21,436 nt of DNA from the NCBI GenBank assembly GCA_902651635.1, contig CACRSC010000068.1, forward strand, positions 547,852-569,287, read 5' to 3'. The notes beneath the pieces were generated by a model. The model ran no database searches and was not told where the DNA came from. It saw only the letters and a program-made list of their open reading frames with translations. The stretch is from Mastigamoeba balamuthi. Its lineage: Eukaryota > Evosea > Mastigamoebida > Mastigamoebidae. The translations under genes and the position numbers were made by a program. Position 1 is the stretch's first letter. Each line of letters starts with the position of its first letter. Of this stretch, positions 9,519 to 17,915 are shown one piece after another.

Positions 9519-10231
9519 GCCCTTGTGAGGCAGGTCGCCCGTGCCCGCGCGGGGGCTGCCACCAGAGTCCTGAGAGCCACTGCAGGAGCCCCGCATGCCC
9601 CGCGCTCCCCCAGAATCCCATTACGGCCTCCTCTACCCCCAAGCGTCGCTGCGGAGCATTCCGCGACCACATCGCTGACAGAGCCCGGCAGCGACAACAG
9701 CGACACGGAGGCAGGTGGTGAACAGGAGGGCAGCGGACTGGACGCAGACTGCGACGCGGAGGCGGAAGGCGAGCAGGAGGGCAGAGGACTGGGCGCGCTG
9801 TACCACATCAGCAACGGCAACATCCACGTGCTCTGGTGTCACCGACGGGGGTGGGTGGCATTGGTCGTCCGCAGGTGCCGCTGGCTCCCGAGGGAGGCCG
9901 CCCTCAAGCACAAGCACGTGGAGGCCGCCGTAGCTGATGTGGTGCAGCGCGCCCAGTCATCTGCCCTCCTGCTCGCCTCCCGCCTCCGCGTCGCTGTCCG
10001 CGTCCCGTCCGCTGCCCTCCTGTTCACCACCTGCCTCCGTGTCGCTGTTGTCGCTGCCGGGCTCTGTCAGCGATGTGGTCGCGGAATGCTCGACAGCGAC
10101 GCCCGGGAGTCGAAGAGGCCGTGCTGGGATTCTGGGGGCACGTGGAGCACACGGGGCTCCTGCAGCGGCTCTCGGGACTCTGCCGGCATCCCCCGCGCAG
10201 GCGGGACACTTGCATCACACTGAGGGCCTCA
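9519..10231. repeat. Large imperfect fold-back inverted repeat (arms about 310 nt, loop about 80 nt)
   Basis: The left arm, about 9519-9833, reappears as its reverse complement at about 9913-10231. Long identical stretches include the word gcattccgcgaccacatcgc (9655-9674), whose complement lies at 10071-10090, and aggtggtgaacaggagggca (9713-9732), whose complement lies at about 10013-10032. Scattered substitutions and small indels show the arms are not a recent copy. Within each arm a module of about 50 nt is tandemly doubled. Read in one frame it gives an acidic protein with repeated GEQEG and GLDA motifs. Which strand, if any, is coding is unclear. Confidence 0.85.
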
Positions 10232-10654
10232 CAGGTTTGAGCGATCTGGATCCGATCAGACCACCAGCCAACTAAGGAAATCAGCCCATAACGGACCAGA
10301 AATCACCCAGGAAAACGATCAACGGCAGGGAACCAGAATTGAAGGGGGGGAGGGGGGGGGTGAACCGGGCGGTCGTTGAGAGCCGCAGTCCCAATGGATC
10401 CCAATGGGCGCGAGAGAAAGGGCAACAGGATCTCGGCTCAAAAATCTTCACATTTATTCCACAACCGCGTTGTTGGCACCACAGCCACCCGCCTGGCCTC
10501 CCTCTGCCGCTTCCTCTGCCAGCGTTCGTCGTTCTGCGGGAGCTGGCCGCGTCCCGCACGCGCCTCCCGTTCCACCGCGGCGCCCTCTGGCAGGTGTTCC
10601 CGCGCTCCTCTGCCCCTCCCATCCTCTTGCTGTCTGCCGCAGGGCAGACGCTCT
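10232..10654. other. Spacer between the two inverted repeats
   Basis: No gene is recognised. It contains a G-run region at about 10345-10360 (two G tracts of seven or more, possible quadruplex material) and the near-direct words caatggatcccaatggg at 10392-10408. Open frames on both strands look like by-products of high GC. Confidence 0.4.
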
Positions 10655-10945
10655 GCGACATCTCCCCCGAGAGCCGGGCAGCGACGGCAGCAACGCCGAG
10701 GCCCGAGGCGAGCGGGAGGGCGACGGACTGGACGCGCTGAGCACCTCAGCGATGGCGACCTCGGCGTGCTGGGGGCCACTGCCAGCGGGCCGGTCCTCGA
10801 GTCACTGCGCCCGCCACCCGGGGACCGCAGTGCGCTGTAGTGGGCCCTCGCTGTGCGCCATCGCCGCAGCTGATGTGCTCCAGCGCGTCCAGCCCGTCGC
10901 CTTCCTGTTCGCCTTCTGTGTTCGCGTCGCTGTCGTCGTACCTGA
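10655..10945. repeat. Second, shorter inverted repeat built from the same module
   Basis: The left arm (about 10655-10760) and right arm (about 10855-10945) are inverted copies of the GEQEG/GLDAL-encoding module seen in the 9.5-10.2 kb fold-back, here as a single unit per arm. The right arm on minus reads DDSDANTEGEQEGDGLDAL. The left arm on plus reads GSDGSNAEARGEREGDGLDA. Four or more diverged copies of one acidic module in alternating orientation therefore lie within 1.4 kb. Confidence 0.7.
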
Positions 10946-11214
10946 CCTTCAAGATGATCATGGGGATCACGGCGATGCTCCAAGGCCTCGGGGAGCCCGC
11001 GGGCGACAGCGCGCAGGTGGACGCCGGCACAGGCAACCGAGGACGACGACAAGAACGAGCACCGCCTCCGCAAGGAGTGGCACAGCAGCTACCGTGTCGC
11101 CAAGTCCAACGGCACCACCGAGGTCTCATAGCATCTGCACGGTACTCCTGTGTCTGCTGCTTCTGATTCTGATGATATCCGTCCGACAGAGACGGCGGGC
11201 GATGTTCTGGGCCT
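10946..11214 (+). pseudogene. Unidentified coding fragments
   Basis: Two plausible exon pieces lie in different plus frames. One reads YLTFKMIMGITAMLQGLGE (about 10938-10995). The other reads TEDDDKNEHRLRKEWHSSYR and ends at a stop at 11128-11130. Nothing obvious splices them together, so they look like relics of a small gene. No family is recognised. Confidence 0.3.
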
Positions 11215-11244
11215 AGCCGTACGCAAAGGTCCGCATGACGATAT

Positions 11245-11600
11245 GCCTGCGTACTGTGCACGGAACTCACGTGCGCGCAGAGCAAAATGGCAAGATGTTG
11301 GCGGATAGGACCCACGCGCAGCTGTGGGAGTCGTTCACGTTCCCAGAGGCACCATCTCGCTGCTGTCGTTCCACGGCAAGTACGTCTCAGTCGACATGAA
11401 GCTGCACGCTACGGCACACAGGCCGCACTCGAACGACTGGGAGCACTTGCGGGTGAACCCCGATGGCCGCTCGTAGGACCTGCAGGTGCTGTGCAGGCAG
11501 GCACGTGCCATCGTTTTCTTCAACGGCGTCGGCATCGAGATCGACACTGTACTCGTCGATCCTCTGCTTCTCGTACTCGCAGAGTTGGGTTCATGAAGAA
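11245..11600 (+). pseudogene. Fascin-like beta-trefoil relic
   Basis: Frame one reads TVHGTHVRAEQNGKMLADR and then LWESFTFPE. A one-base slip near 11348 is needed to continue with TISLLSFHGKYVSVDMKLHA and NDWEHLRVNPDGRS, which then meets an in-frame stop (about 11474). The alternation of GKYVS/ADR/WE-F motifs is that of fascin or other actin-bundling beta-trefoil domains. After the stop the frame stays open with a hydrophobic VFFNGVGIEIDTVLVD. A single sequencing indel plus a stop could also explain it, but the lack of a start and of flanking exons favours a pseudogene fragment. Confidence 0.5.
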
Positions 11601-11677
11601 TTTTTATTATTGGCACATCCCGCGGATTATTCATTTTTCGTTTTCATTCCCGCACGAGCAGACCAGCTAACCGGAAG

Positions 11678-11937
11678 ATGTCGCACATCCACATGCTCAA
11701 GGATTTCGACACGACGTCGACAGCATTCGACTGCATCACCATGCTCTCTCGGATGGGCCCGAGAGAACTCCAGCGTCTCCTCGATGACAAGTTCTGCAAT
11801 CTCACCAGCGAGTTGTCCTGCATTAAAGAACAGGTCGAGAACATCCTCACGCTGGCCAAGAAGTCGAAGCAGAGGAAGGCGAACAAGAAGATCAAGCAGA
11901 GCGTGCAGGAGGGGCATTGCTATGACCACATGCAGAG
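11678..11937 (+). CDS. First exon of an unidentified coiled-coil protein, cut at the AT-rich boundary
   Basis: The ATG sits in a good context (ggaagatgtcg). The frame encodes about 86 residues: an N-terminal half around TAFDCITMLSRMGPRELQRL, then a heptad-like amphipathic stretch around LTSELSCIKEQVENILTLAK, then a lysine-rich tail. It runs to CAG-AG followed by GTAAGT at 11938, a perfect splice donor. Unspliced, a stop follows one codon later. The downstream 1 kb is AT-rich with no matching exon. Either the intron is large and filled by inserted DNA, or the gene was broken by it. No family is recognised. Confidence 0.5.
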
Positions 11938-11941
11938 GTAA

Positions 11942-12233
11942 GTTTTCAATTCATTTTTCAATTTGAAATTTCATTGAGTTCCTATGAAATAAAATTCACA
12001 AATCAATATGGACGAGATGCTGTGTTTTTGATGGGAAACTGTGTAGTTGCAAGAGAACTAATAGATTAAATTTCTTTTTTATAACTGTACAAGAAAAGAT
12101 ATTATTTTATTTATCTTTTTTGGTGGATGATTTCTGTTTTTTTGTGGTTTTGTGTGTGTTTTATGCTTTTTTGTGTTTTGTGTGTTTTTGTTGTTTTTTT
12201 GTTCTTTTCATTTGGTGTTATGTGCCGAAACAA
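11942..12233. repeat. AT-rich stretch with a T/G-only tract
   Basis: No coding frame is believable here. From about 12130 to 12225 the plus strand is almost only T and G (A/C-rich on minus). A minus-strand AATAAA lies near 12107-12113. This would suit the 3' UTR and polyadenylation region of the minus-strand gene that ends near 12250. Confidence 0.5.
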
Positions 12234-12977
12234 CTATGAAATCAAAAAACAAATGGTTCTACTGAGCAGCCTGAGAAGCATATGCTTCCTCAGACGTTTC
12301 CTCAAATTCCTCAGCATCATAAAATATGCATTGTCGTCCTTGGTGACCTGTCTATTGTCGATATTCTCATCAATGAACTTGTTCAGGATGGTATCAGTGT
12401 TGATTTCAGTGGCCTTGATAGTCATGGTTGCCTTGGTCTCGGGAAGTTCCATTCCCTTCTCTATGTCAGAGGTTCTAATATGAAAAGAAAGAGAGAATAA
12501 AGATGAGGGGAGAAAACATACAGAATTGATTTCCAATGAGCAGAGTGCTCCTCTAGCTTCTGCCCCAGCCAAGTCCAATGGCCAGCGAAACCAGAGAGCA
12601 GCAAAACTGCAAATGTTAGGCATGGATAAATGGCAATGAAGCAAACGAGGGGGCGAGGTTTTGGATGGTTTTCCACTTGTAGACCAATTTGAACTCATCA
12701 ACTGGATGGCCCACTTCGTGAGAGTCCCACGGCACTCATTGATGAACTCGTCTCTGCACTCGAGGGCAGTGCAGACAATGTTGATGATCTTCACATAATT
12801 CAATGTGGTCCAGATGTGGCAATGGACAATGATGACCTCGAACCTACAGAGCACGTACTGGAAATTCGTCTCACCAGCTTCATGCTCACGTCACCATGAT
12901 GTGAGCTTTCCTTCAAGATGTGCTTCAGGTTGTTATCAGATGTCTCCTGCATGATGGAGATGTAGAGGTCCATGCAG
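12234..12977 (-). CDS. Unidentified spliced medium-GC gene, C-terminal part, probably decayed
   Basis: Composition and intron style differ from both neighbours. Exon-like frames in order are SCMDLYISIMQETSDNNLKH, FEVIIVHCHIWTTLNYVKII with CTALECRDEFINECRGTL, and GFAGHWTWLGQKLEEHSAHW. After a clear 47-nt GT-AG intron (12475-12521) comes ELPETKATMTIKATEINTDT. The protein probably ended in an acidic tail (DAEEFEETSEEAYASQAAQ) reached by a 2-nt slip near 12318. A long frame of 206 codons covers most of this region but crosses the intron. Several exon junctions cannot be fixed by eye. No known family is recognised. Confidence 0.4.
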
Positions 12978-13722
12978 CTAATAATATCGGGATTGTATCC
13001 CAGCAATAAGCAACGAATGATAAGGAATATTTGCTCTGAGTATTGGAGCAACAGAACCTGTATTCACAGAAGAATATATTATTTCATTATTGTCTGCTGA
13101 GAGTATTGGCAGACGACAGATTGCATTTGAAATATTGCCATTGATGTAACGAGCCAAGAATGCAAGAACAAAAAACGTCAATATAACTTCCCTGTGAGTC
13201 AAGATTTGGAACATTTTCAGCAGAATGTAAGCCATCAGTTGTAATTAATCCTGTTGTGTATCCAAGCATCCAGTTAATTTTTGATGCTGAAAAATCAACC
13301 TGAACCTGTTCTGTTGTGTTGAGTTTTGTAGAATCAATTTTCGTGTAGACATTTTCAGTGCTTGGATTGTATGAAATTGTAACTGCTGGGTCAGTTGACT
13401 TTGCAAGCTAATCTTTTTGATTAAATACATCAGTTATTTATGTTCTTTATCATTTGAAGAGTATACATACCATTTTTCATTTGGATAGTTACCAAGTGCT
13501 CCCATTGTCATTTGATATTATAATTTTTATTGAGTCAAAGCCACCATAATTTTAAATGTTCGGAATTGAATTTGACAGAATTATTCGAAGTATTTTGAAT
13601 GAGTGAGTCCTGTTATTAGATAAATTGAGGGGTTGCTTCATATTAATGACACCATTTCGGATCCCAAAATCATTATTGTTATTTTGGTCAGATGTTAAGG
13701 TATAATCCATTTGATATGACAT
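12978..13722 (-). pseudogene. Penton-like minor capsid protein relic (virophage / polinton-like)
   Basis: About 250 residues can be followed with two in-frame stops and about three frameshifts. The start MSYQMDYTLTSDQNNNND is preceded by tatataaag, and the frame ends SLLIAGIQSRYY at 12978. Blocks match the layout of penton/minor capsid proteins of polinton-like viruses and virophages. There is an N-terminal asparagine-rich stretch leading to LSNSIPNI and GGFDSIKIIISNDNG, then a central ISYNPSTENVYTKI, then INWMLGYTTGLI (comparable to the LGF motif), then AENVPNLDSQ. The C-terminal jelly-roll-like part reads YINGNISNAICRLPI and EIIYSSVNTGSVAPI. The call rests on my memory of the family pattern; a profile search would settle it. 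The gene is plainly inactive. Confidence 0.55.
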
Positions 13723-13757
13723 CTTTATATAATTAATTAAAAACTCATTTCTGTATT

Positions 13758-14324
13758 TATTATTTTATGATGTCACAAGCAAAATATCCACCGGAAATCT
13801 ATGATAAAGCACTTAAATTGACGAATAACATTAGTACATTGCAACCACATAAACCTCTTTCATTTTCCATTATTGTTGAGGATTTGTAATTCCTTTTTCC
13901 ATATTTCACAAAGGCTATAATGGCTGTTATTCGTACAAAATTCGAGGATGGATAATAAATATTTGGATATTTAAGAGCAAATACTTACCAGTGATCGCCA
14001 TCTGATTTCATTGTCCCAGTATACAATATATAAACATCATCAGGTAACGATTTTGGCAGTGTATCAGACATAAACCAACGAAATCCTTCTTTTTCTATTT
14101 CAATATTAGTTATTAGTTTATGGGTAATTATTATAATCTTGTTTTAGTTTTGAATCAGTTTGACTGTCCATGACCCCCCGAGAACTTTTTTTAAAATCCG
14201 TTGCCAGAAATTGGATTACCAAATCTATTGTATCCAATAATTCCAGATGTTATTGTATTACTTGGTGTAACAGTTTTTTTGGTATAAGAGATTAGGTTCT
14301 GTGCTGTTGTGCTAATGTTCTTCT
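13758..14324 (-). pseudogene. Unidentified virus-like structural protein relic upstream of the penton-like gene
   Basis: The minus strand reads in one direction through SKKNISTTAQNLISYTKK, TSGIIGYNRFGNPISGNGF, a frameshift, KEGFRWFMSDTLPKSLPDDV with ILYTGTMKSDGDHW, a stop, VFALKYPNIYYPSSNFVRIT, and a C-terminus ISGGYFACDIIK with a stop at 13758-13772. Low GC and asparagine/isoleucine-rich composition match the adjacent penton-like relic, about 40 nt downstream on the same strand, so they were probably neighbours in one viral gene cluster. The 5' end is lost exactly where the medium-GC transposon-like segment begins. No family is recognised. Confidence 0.45.
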
Positions 14325-15112
14325 TAGATTGCTATCACTTCTTCCGCTTGGAAGTTCTTCATCAAAATCAACTCGTAACGCTGCACATCATCAGGCCCCA
14401 TGCTCTTGAGGGTGGTGATGTCCTCCCAGTTGATGTCATCGTTCTGCTGCTGCTCCTCCTGCTCCTCCTGCTCCTGCTGTTCAGAAGTCTCAGGGGCCCC
14501 ATCCTGCACAATCTCAGGTTAACTAAAGGAGAGAGCAAGAAAAACAGGAGGGGGCAGGGGAGGGAGGAAAAACGCACTGTGATTTGGTGGAAACCTGCAT
14601 AAAGTGCTTCCACAATGGTGGCAACCGTGCCACCACCTACATCCACTGGTGCTGCTGGTGCAGCAGGTGCTGCAGGGGCAGCACTCCCTGTTTCCAGGGG
14701 CACCGAAAACCTGAGAAAAACGCGGGGACAGGGAATGTGAAAAACGAGGAAAAATCATAAAAATGAGAGAGGGCAGAATGGAGGGCAGGAAGGGCAAGAG
14801 GAGGGCAGGACGCACCCCACCCAACTCCTTCACGAGGTGCTGTAATTATGCCTCTGACAATTCAGGGACAGGCAAGTGTTTCTTGCCCACCTGCCATGAA
14901 TTGTGCCTGTTCTGCAAGGGGGGCAAGGGGGGGTCAGTGAAGGAAAAAACAGGGGGGGGGGAAAGAGGACTGAAGGGGAACGAAGGGGAAGCAGGGGAGG
15001 GAGCACGTACCTTTAGATCTTTTGTATCACACCAGATGACCAGCAGTGCCCAGGCATGCAGCTGCCAGTCCGTCAGCTCCCACTTGAATATGGGGCTGTA
15101 CAGCACAGCCAT
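14324..15112 (-). CDS. Partner gene of the transposase (four exons, unknown family)
   Basis: Minus-strand exons are about 15112-15011, 14911-14816, 14710-14578 and 14513-14324, separated by GT-AG introns of 99, 105 and 64 nt whose tracts are T/C-rich. Exon 1 reads AVLYSPIFKWELTDWQLHAW and WCDTKDLK. Exon 3 carries an Ala-Pro repeat then DVGGGTVATIVEALYAGF. Exon 4 carries an acidic Gln/Glu run then NDDINWEDITTLKSMGPDDV and YELILMKNF, ending at TAA 14324-14326. Exon 2 contains a stop in the phase implied by exon 1, so the gene may be decayed or mis-spliced here. It lies divergently to the transposase, as the second (DNA-binding) gene often does in Harbinger-type elements, but I see no Myb signature. 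Confidence 0.45.
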
Positions 15113-15169
15113 GTACTCGGTGACAGCCCATACAAGAGTGTGCAGGCTATCGCCTTTTCACAGCCGTGC

Positions 15170-16353
15170 TGCAGTAGCTGGAGAGGACAACCCCATCATT
15201 GCTGCAAAAATAGCCAGGCAGCAGCATCTCCTGCACAAGTCCATTGCCAAAGCATGCTGGGGGTACCCTGTCCAATTGCTGGAACGGGTATTTCAGCTTT
15301 ATGGAGGGCCAGACACCCCCTTCAAGAAGCTGGGAGACTGCTGGACCTGCTGCAATACTTCAAACGCTATGGAGTGCTTGCCTCTGAGACGTCCCTGGAG
15401 GCTTCCAACCCAAGCAACTTCCAGCGCATGATGGCTCAATGCTGGCTCTACCTGGCAGAGCATGTCAACGAGATGAAGGTAAGGCCCACTTTAAAAACAT
15501 CACACAACACAATGGTTATTTCATCTGAATGAAATCAGTATCAATTTACCATTAAATCAATTGATAATTTCAGGGCACACATGTACCCGTGTGCCAATTT
15601 ATTCTAAAAATGTAAAACGTGCATTTATCAATTCAATTGCCTTATTATAAATGCATCAACCTGATAACTGATTTTCGAAAAATTGCACAGAGTGTCTGGA
15701 ATGCCCGGACTTCTGAGGCCAACAGGCTTCCACCACCCTGGTCTTGTACGATCCATGGGTCTGTGGATGTAAAGGCCATTGACATCTCATGGCCCAGCAA
15801 GAAGCAGGACAAGTTCTACAACGGCAAGTACAAGGGACACGTGGTGAAGATCCAGGTGGTGATCAACAACCAGGGCATCCCCATGGACGTTCAAGGGTTG
15901 TATGAGGGGGTTCGCCACGTCCTGAAGATCTGGCAGAGCTCAGCTCCAGGCATGGAACTGCAAGGGACATGGCTGCTGGCAGACAATGCCTATGTCAGTG
16001 TTCCAAGCAGTGAGCTGCTGACCCCCTTCAAGCACGCCTCTCTGTTTGACTCTGTCAATGGAAGGTGAAGGAAAACTGCACTCAAGTACACCAGGTTCGA
16101 ACGCCAGTGGAACCGAGTTCACAGGCACTGGAGAAGCAGGGTAGAGCACTACCTGGGCTTCATGTCCCGATTCAACATCGTGGGCAAGAAGTTCAAGGGG
16201 AAGAAGGTGATGAGCAATGACCTGCTGAGGTCAGCCATCACAATCATCACGAACCTAGATGCCTGGTACATCAGTGAGAACCCCCGTGCCATATTCCCAG
16301 GGAGGCCTGGTTTCCCAGACCACCCCAGTGAAAAAGCCAAAACAGAGGTTTGA
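15170..16353 (+). pseudogene. PIF/Harbinger-like DDE transposase (DDE_Tnp_4 type), lightly decayed
   Basis: The N-terminal helical part reads IARQQHLLHKSIAKACWGY and LYGGPDTPFKKLG. A one-base slip near 15335 continues into YFKRYGVLASETSLEASNP and AQCWLYLAEHVNEMK. A 212-nt phase-0 GT-AG intron (15479-15690) follows. Exon 2 holds the catalytic core: GSVDVKAIDI (first Asp, 15766-15768), the family block DKFYNGKYKGHVVKIQVV, LLADNAYVSVPSSELLTPF (second Asp, 15982-15984), and RVEHYLGFMSRFNIVGKKF (Glu, 16144-16146). Spacing is about 72 and 54 residues. One in-frame TGA at 16066-16068 interrupts the core. Since it could be a CGA-to-TGA change, the copy may be only recently dead. Terminal inverted repeats were not located. 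Confidence 0.75.
15479..15690 (+). other. Intron of the transposase gene
   Basis: Donor gtaagg after EMK and acceptor ttgcacag before SVWNAR, phase 0. It is AT-rich and several times longer than the introns of the GC-rich host genes in the left part. Confidence 0.75.
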
Positions 16354-16384
16354 CTTGAAAAAAAAAAACCAGACCTCAGCGATG

Positions 16385-16715
16385 AATAATCGCAAAAATG
16401 CACTAAATTCGCTGAACTTTCGCTACATGCGATTGTTAGCGCTACATGTGATGCATTCGATGGAATTGCATCGCTAATTTAGTGCGACAATCGCTACTAG
16501 TCCGCTGGTAGCGATTGAAGTGATGCATAGTGATCTATATAAAAAGCAATAACGCTGAATTTAGGTCGTAAATAGCGCTAAAATCGCTATTAGCGATGTA
16601 GCGCTATTTGGCGCTAGAATTAGCGCTAAATTAGTGATGGAAGCGCTAAATTAGCGCTGAAATAACATCGCTAAAGATTTATCACTCATGCGCTAAAGTC
16701 ATAGCGATGACCAAA
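16385..16715. repeat. AGCGCTAA palindrome-rich block, copy 1
   Basis: Roughly 330 nt are packed with variants of (t)tagcgctaaa and aatcgcta; AGCGCT alone occurs about six times. It also contains a longer inverted pair: tgcactaaattcgct near 16398 against tcgctaatttagtgcg near 16471. No ORF. It begins directly after the transposase 3' end and stops just before the stop codon of the next virus-like gene. Confidence 0.8.
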
Positions 16716-16718
16716 TGT

Positions 16719-17647
16719 TTAATATTTGGGTTTTTCATATTCGTTATCATCGTCATAATCCTCATTCTCATCTGTTGGTTCATCTCCAGTCACTTTCTTT
16801 TCGACATAATCTGAAATTTTATGTGTTGTCATTTCAGCAAAATCGGGAAGTCTCTGCTCTGCTACTTCTGCAACTTTATTTAATCCTTTCTTTGCAATCT
16901 CTTGCACTTTTGGAATACTTATAACTTTTGACCCGACATTGCCGCGTTTTCCTAATACACCTTTAGCAACATTCCACAGTGAGCCGAGGATTGCCCCACC
17001 AACTGAAAGAGTTTGACCTGATACTTTTTTATTCAGTATTGGTAGATCTTTCACAAATGACATTAATTTATCAGGATGCACATTCGTCCCCTTTAGTGCT
17101 TCTGATAGATGACTATAAATAATCAGGAAGAGCAGATGACCCATTTTAAGTTCATCCACGACACTGGAACCTGATTTCCCTTTCATCATCTGGTTAAATA
17201 GTTGTTTGCCAGCAAATAGTTTATGCTGATGTGTTATATCTCTAAAGAATGCGGAAGCACTTGACATATTGGGGAAACGAGTTAGCATTATTGGGTTTTC
17301 ATATGTGTCATTCCTTCTCTCTTTTTTCCACGTCCAATTATGCGGGTAAAAATGAACTTGCCATAAGAGCAATTGAAAGTAGAGGCAGAACTCCGCCTGA
17401 TGTGGTTGGTGGTGAGAGGTAACCACGACCTTTCGGAGCATTTGGTGCTCATAGGTAACCCATTCCCTCAGCAGTGCCAGATATTTCATCTGCCATGCCA
17501 TCTAACATCTGTTGTCTAACTGCTTCTTCTTGTGCTACTGCGTTTTCCTCTCTTGCTTCCTCCTACTGGATGTCTCCAATTTTGGTTTAGTTCGCGAAGT
17601 AATATCTCTTCGTCACCTGAATATATTTGTGGTTTTAAATAAGGCAT
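16719..17647 (-). pseudogene. Hydrophobic virion-protein-like relic (minor capsid / membrane-active type)
   Basis: The last 200 or so codons form one clean frame: MLTRFPNMSSASAFFRDITH, VSGQTLSVGGAILGSLW with NVAKGVLGKRGN, then VQEIAKKGLNKVAEVAEQRL and an acidic tail ending YEKPKY. Upstream, the natural reading changes frame. A likely start MPYLKPQIYSGDEEILL (17647) leads to EEAVRQQMLDGMADEISGT, then APNAPKGRGYLSPPTTSGG and a hydrophobic VLPLLSIALMASSFLPA, interrupted by two stops and shifts. The glycine-rich hydrophobic patches beside basic GRGK/GKRG motifs resemble small membrane-active minor virion proteins of polintons and polinton-like viruses, but this is pattern resemblance only. Confidence 0.4.
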
Positions 17648-17789
17648 TGGTTCTGCAAATCGGATTATGACGATATTCTCTCAGATTCTGCGAAGTTATC
17701 AAATATTAATGATTTTCGTCACACAAACTTATTATAATCTGCCAACTCGGCTGAGGGAAAATCTTAATTTAGTTTTTATGTTTCAATTA
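17648..17789. other. AT-rich gap between the divergent virus-like genes
   Basis: This separates the minus-strand hydrophobic virion-like relic from the plus-strand fibre-like gene, so it is the natural place for a divergent viral promoter. No clear TATA-box pair or hairpin stands out. Confidence 0.3.
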
Positions 17790-17915
17790 AAAACAAATAT
17801 TCGATAGATGCACTTATTATTGATACTGTAGGCCAATTTTATAATGGTAGCAATGAAGAAAAAGTGAAAAGAGATTTGCGAGATATTTATAAAAGTGTTT
17901 TAATATTAGACATAA

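Noticed and set aside
9297-10223. 308-codon plus frame across the fold-back repeat
   Set aside because: It reads both arms of an inverted repeat, so one half is necessarily the antisense of the other. At most one arm can be coding.
12127-12483. 118-codon hydrophobic plus frame
   Set aside because: Starts in a T/G-only tract and is then antisense to the exon encoding ELPETKATMTIKATEIN; leucine/serine-rich shadow.
13767-13889. 40-codon plus ORF starting MMSQAKYPPEIYDKALKLTN
   Set aside because: It looks protein-like, but the minus strand through the same bases continues the structural relic's C-terminus. Too short to stand alone.
16385-16715. CRISPR array
   Set aside because: Repeats are short degenerate palindromes without constant repeat length or unique spacers.
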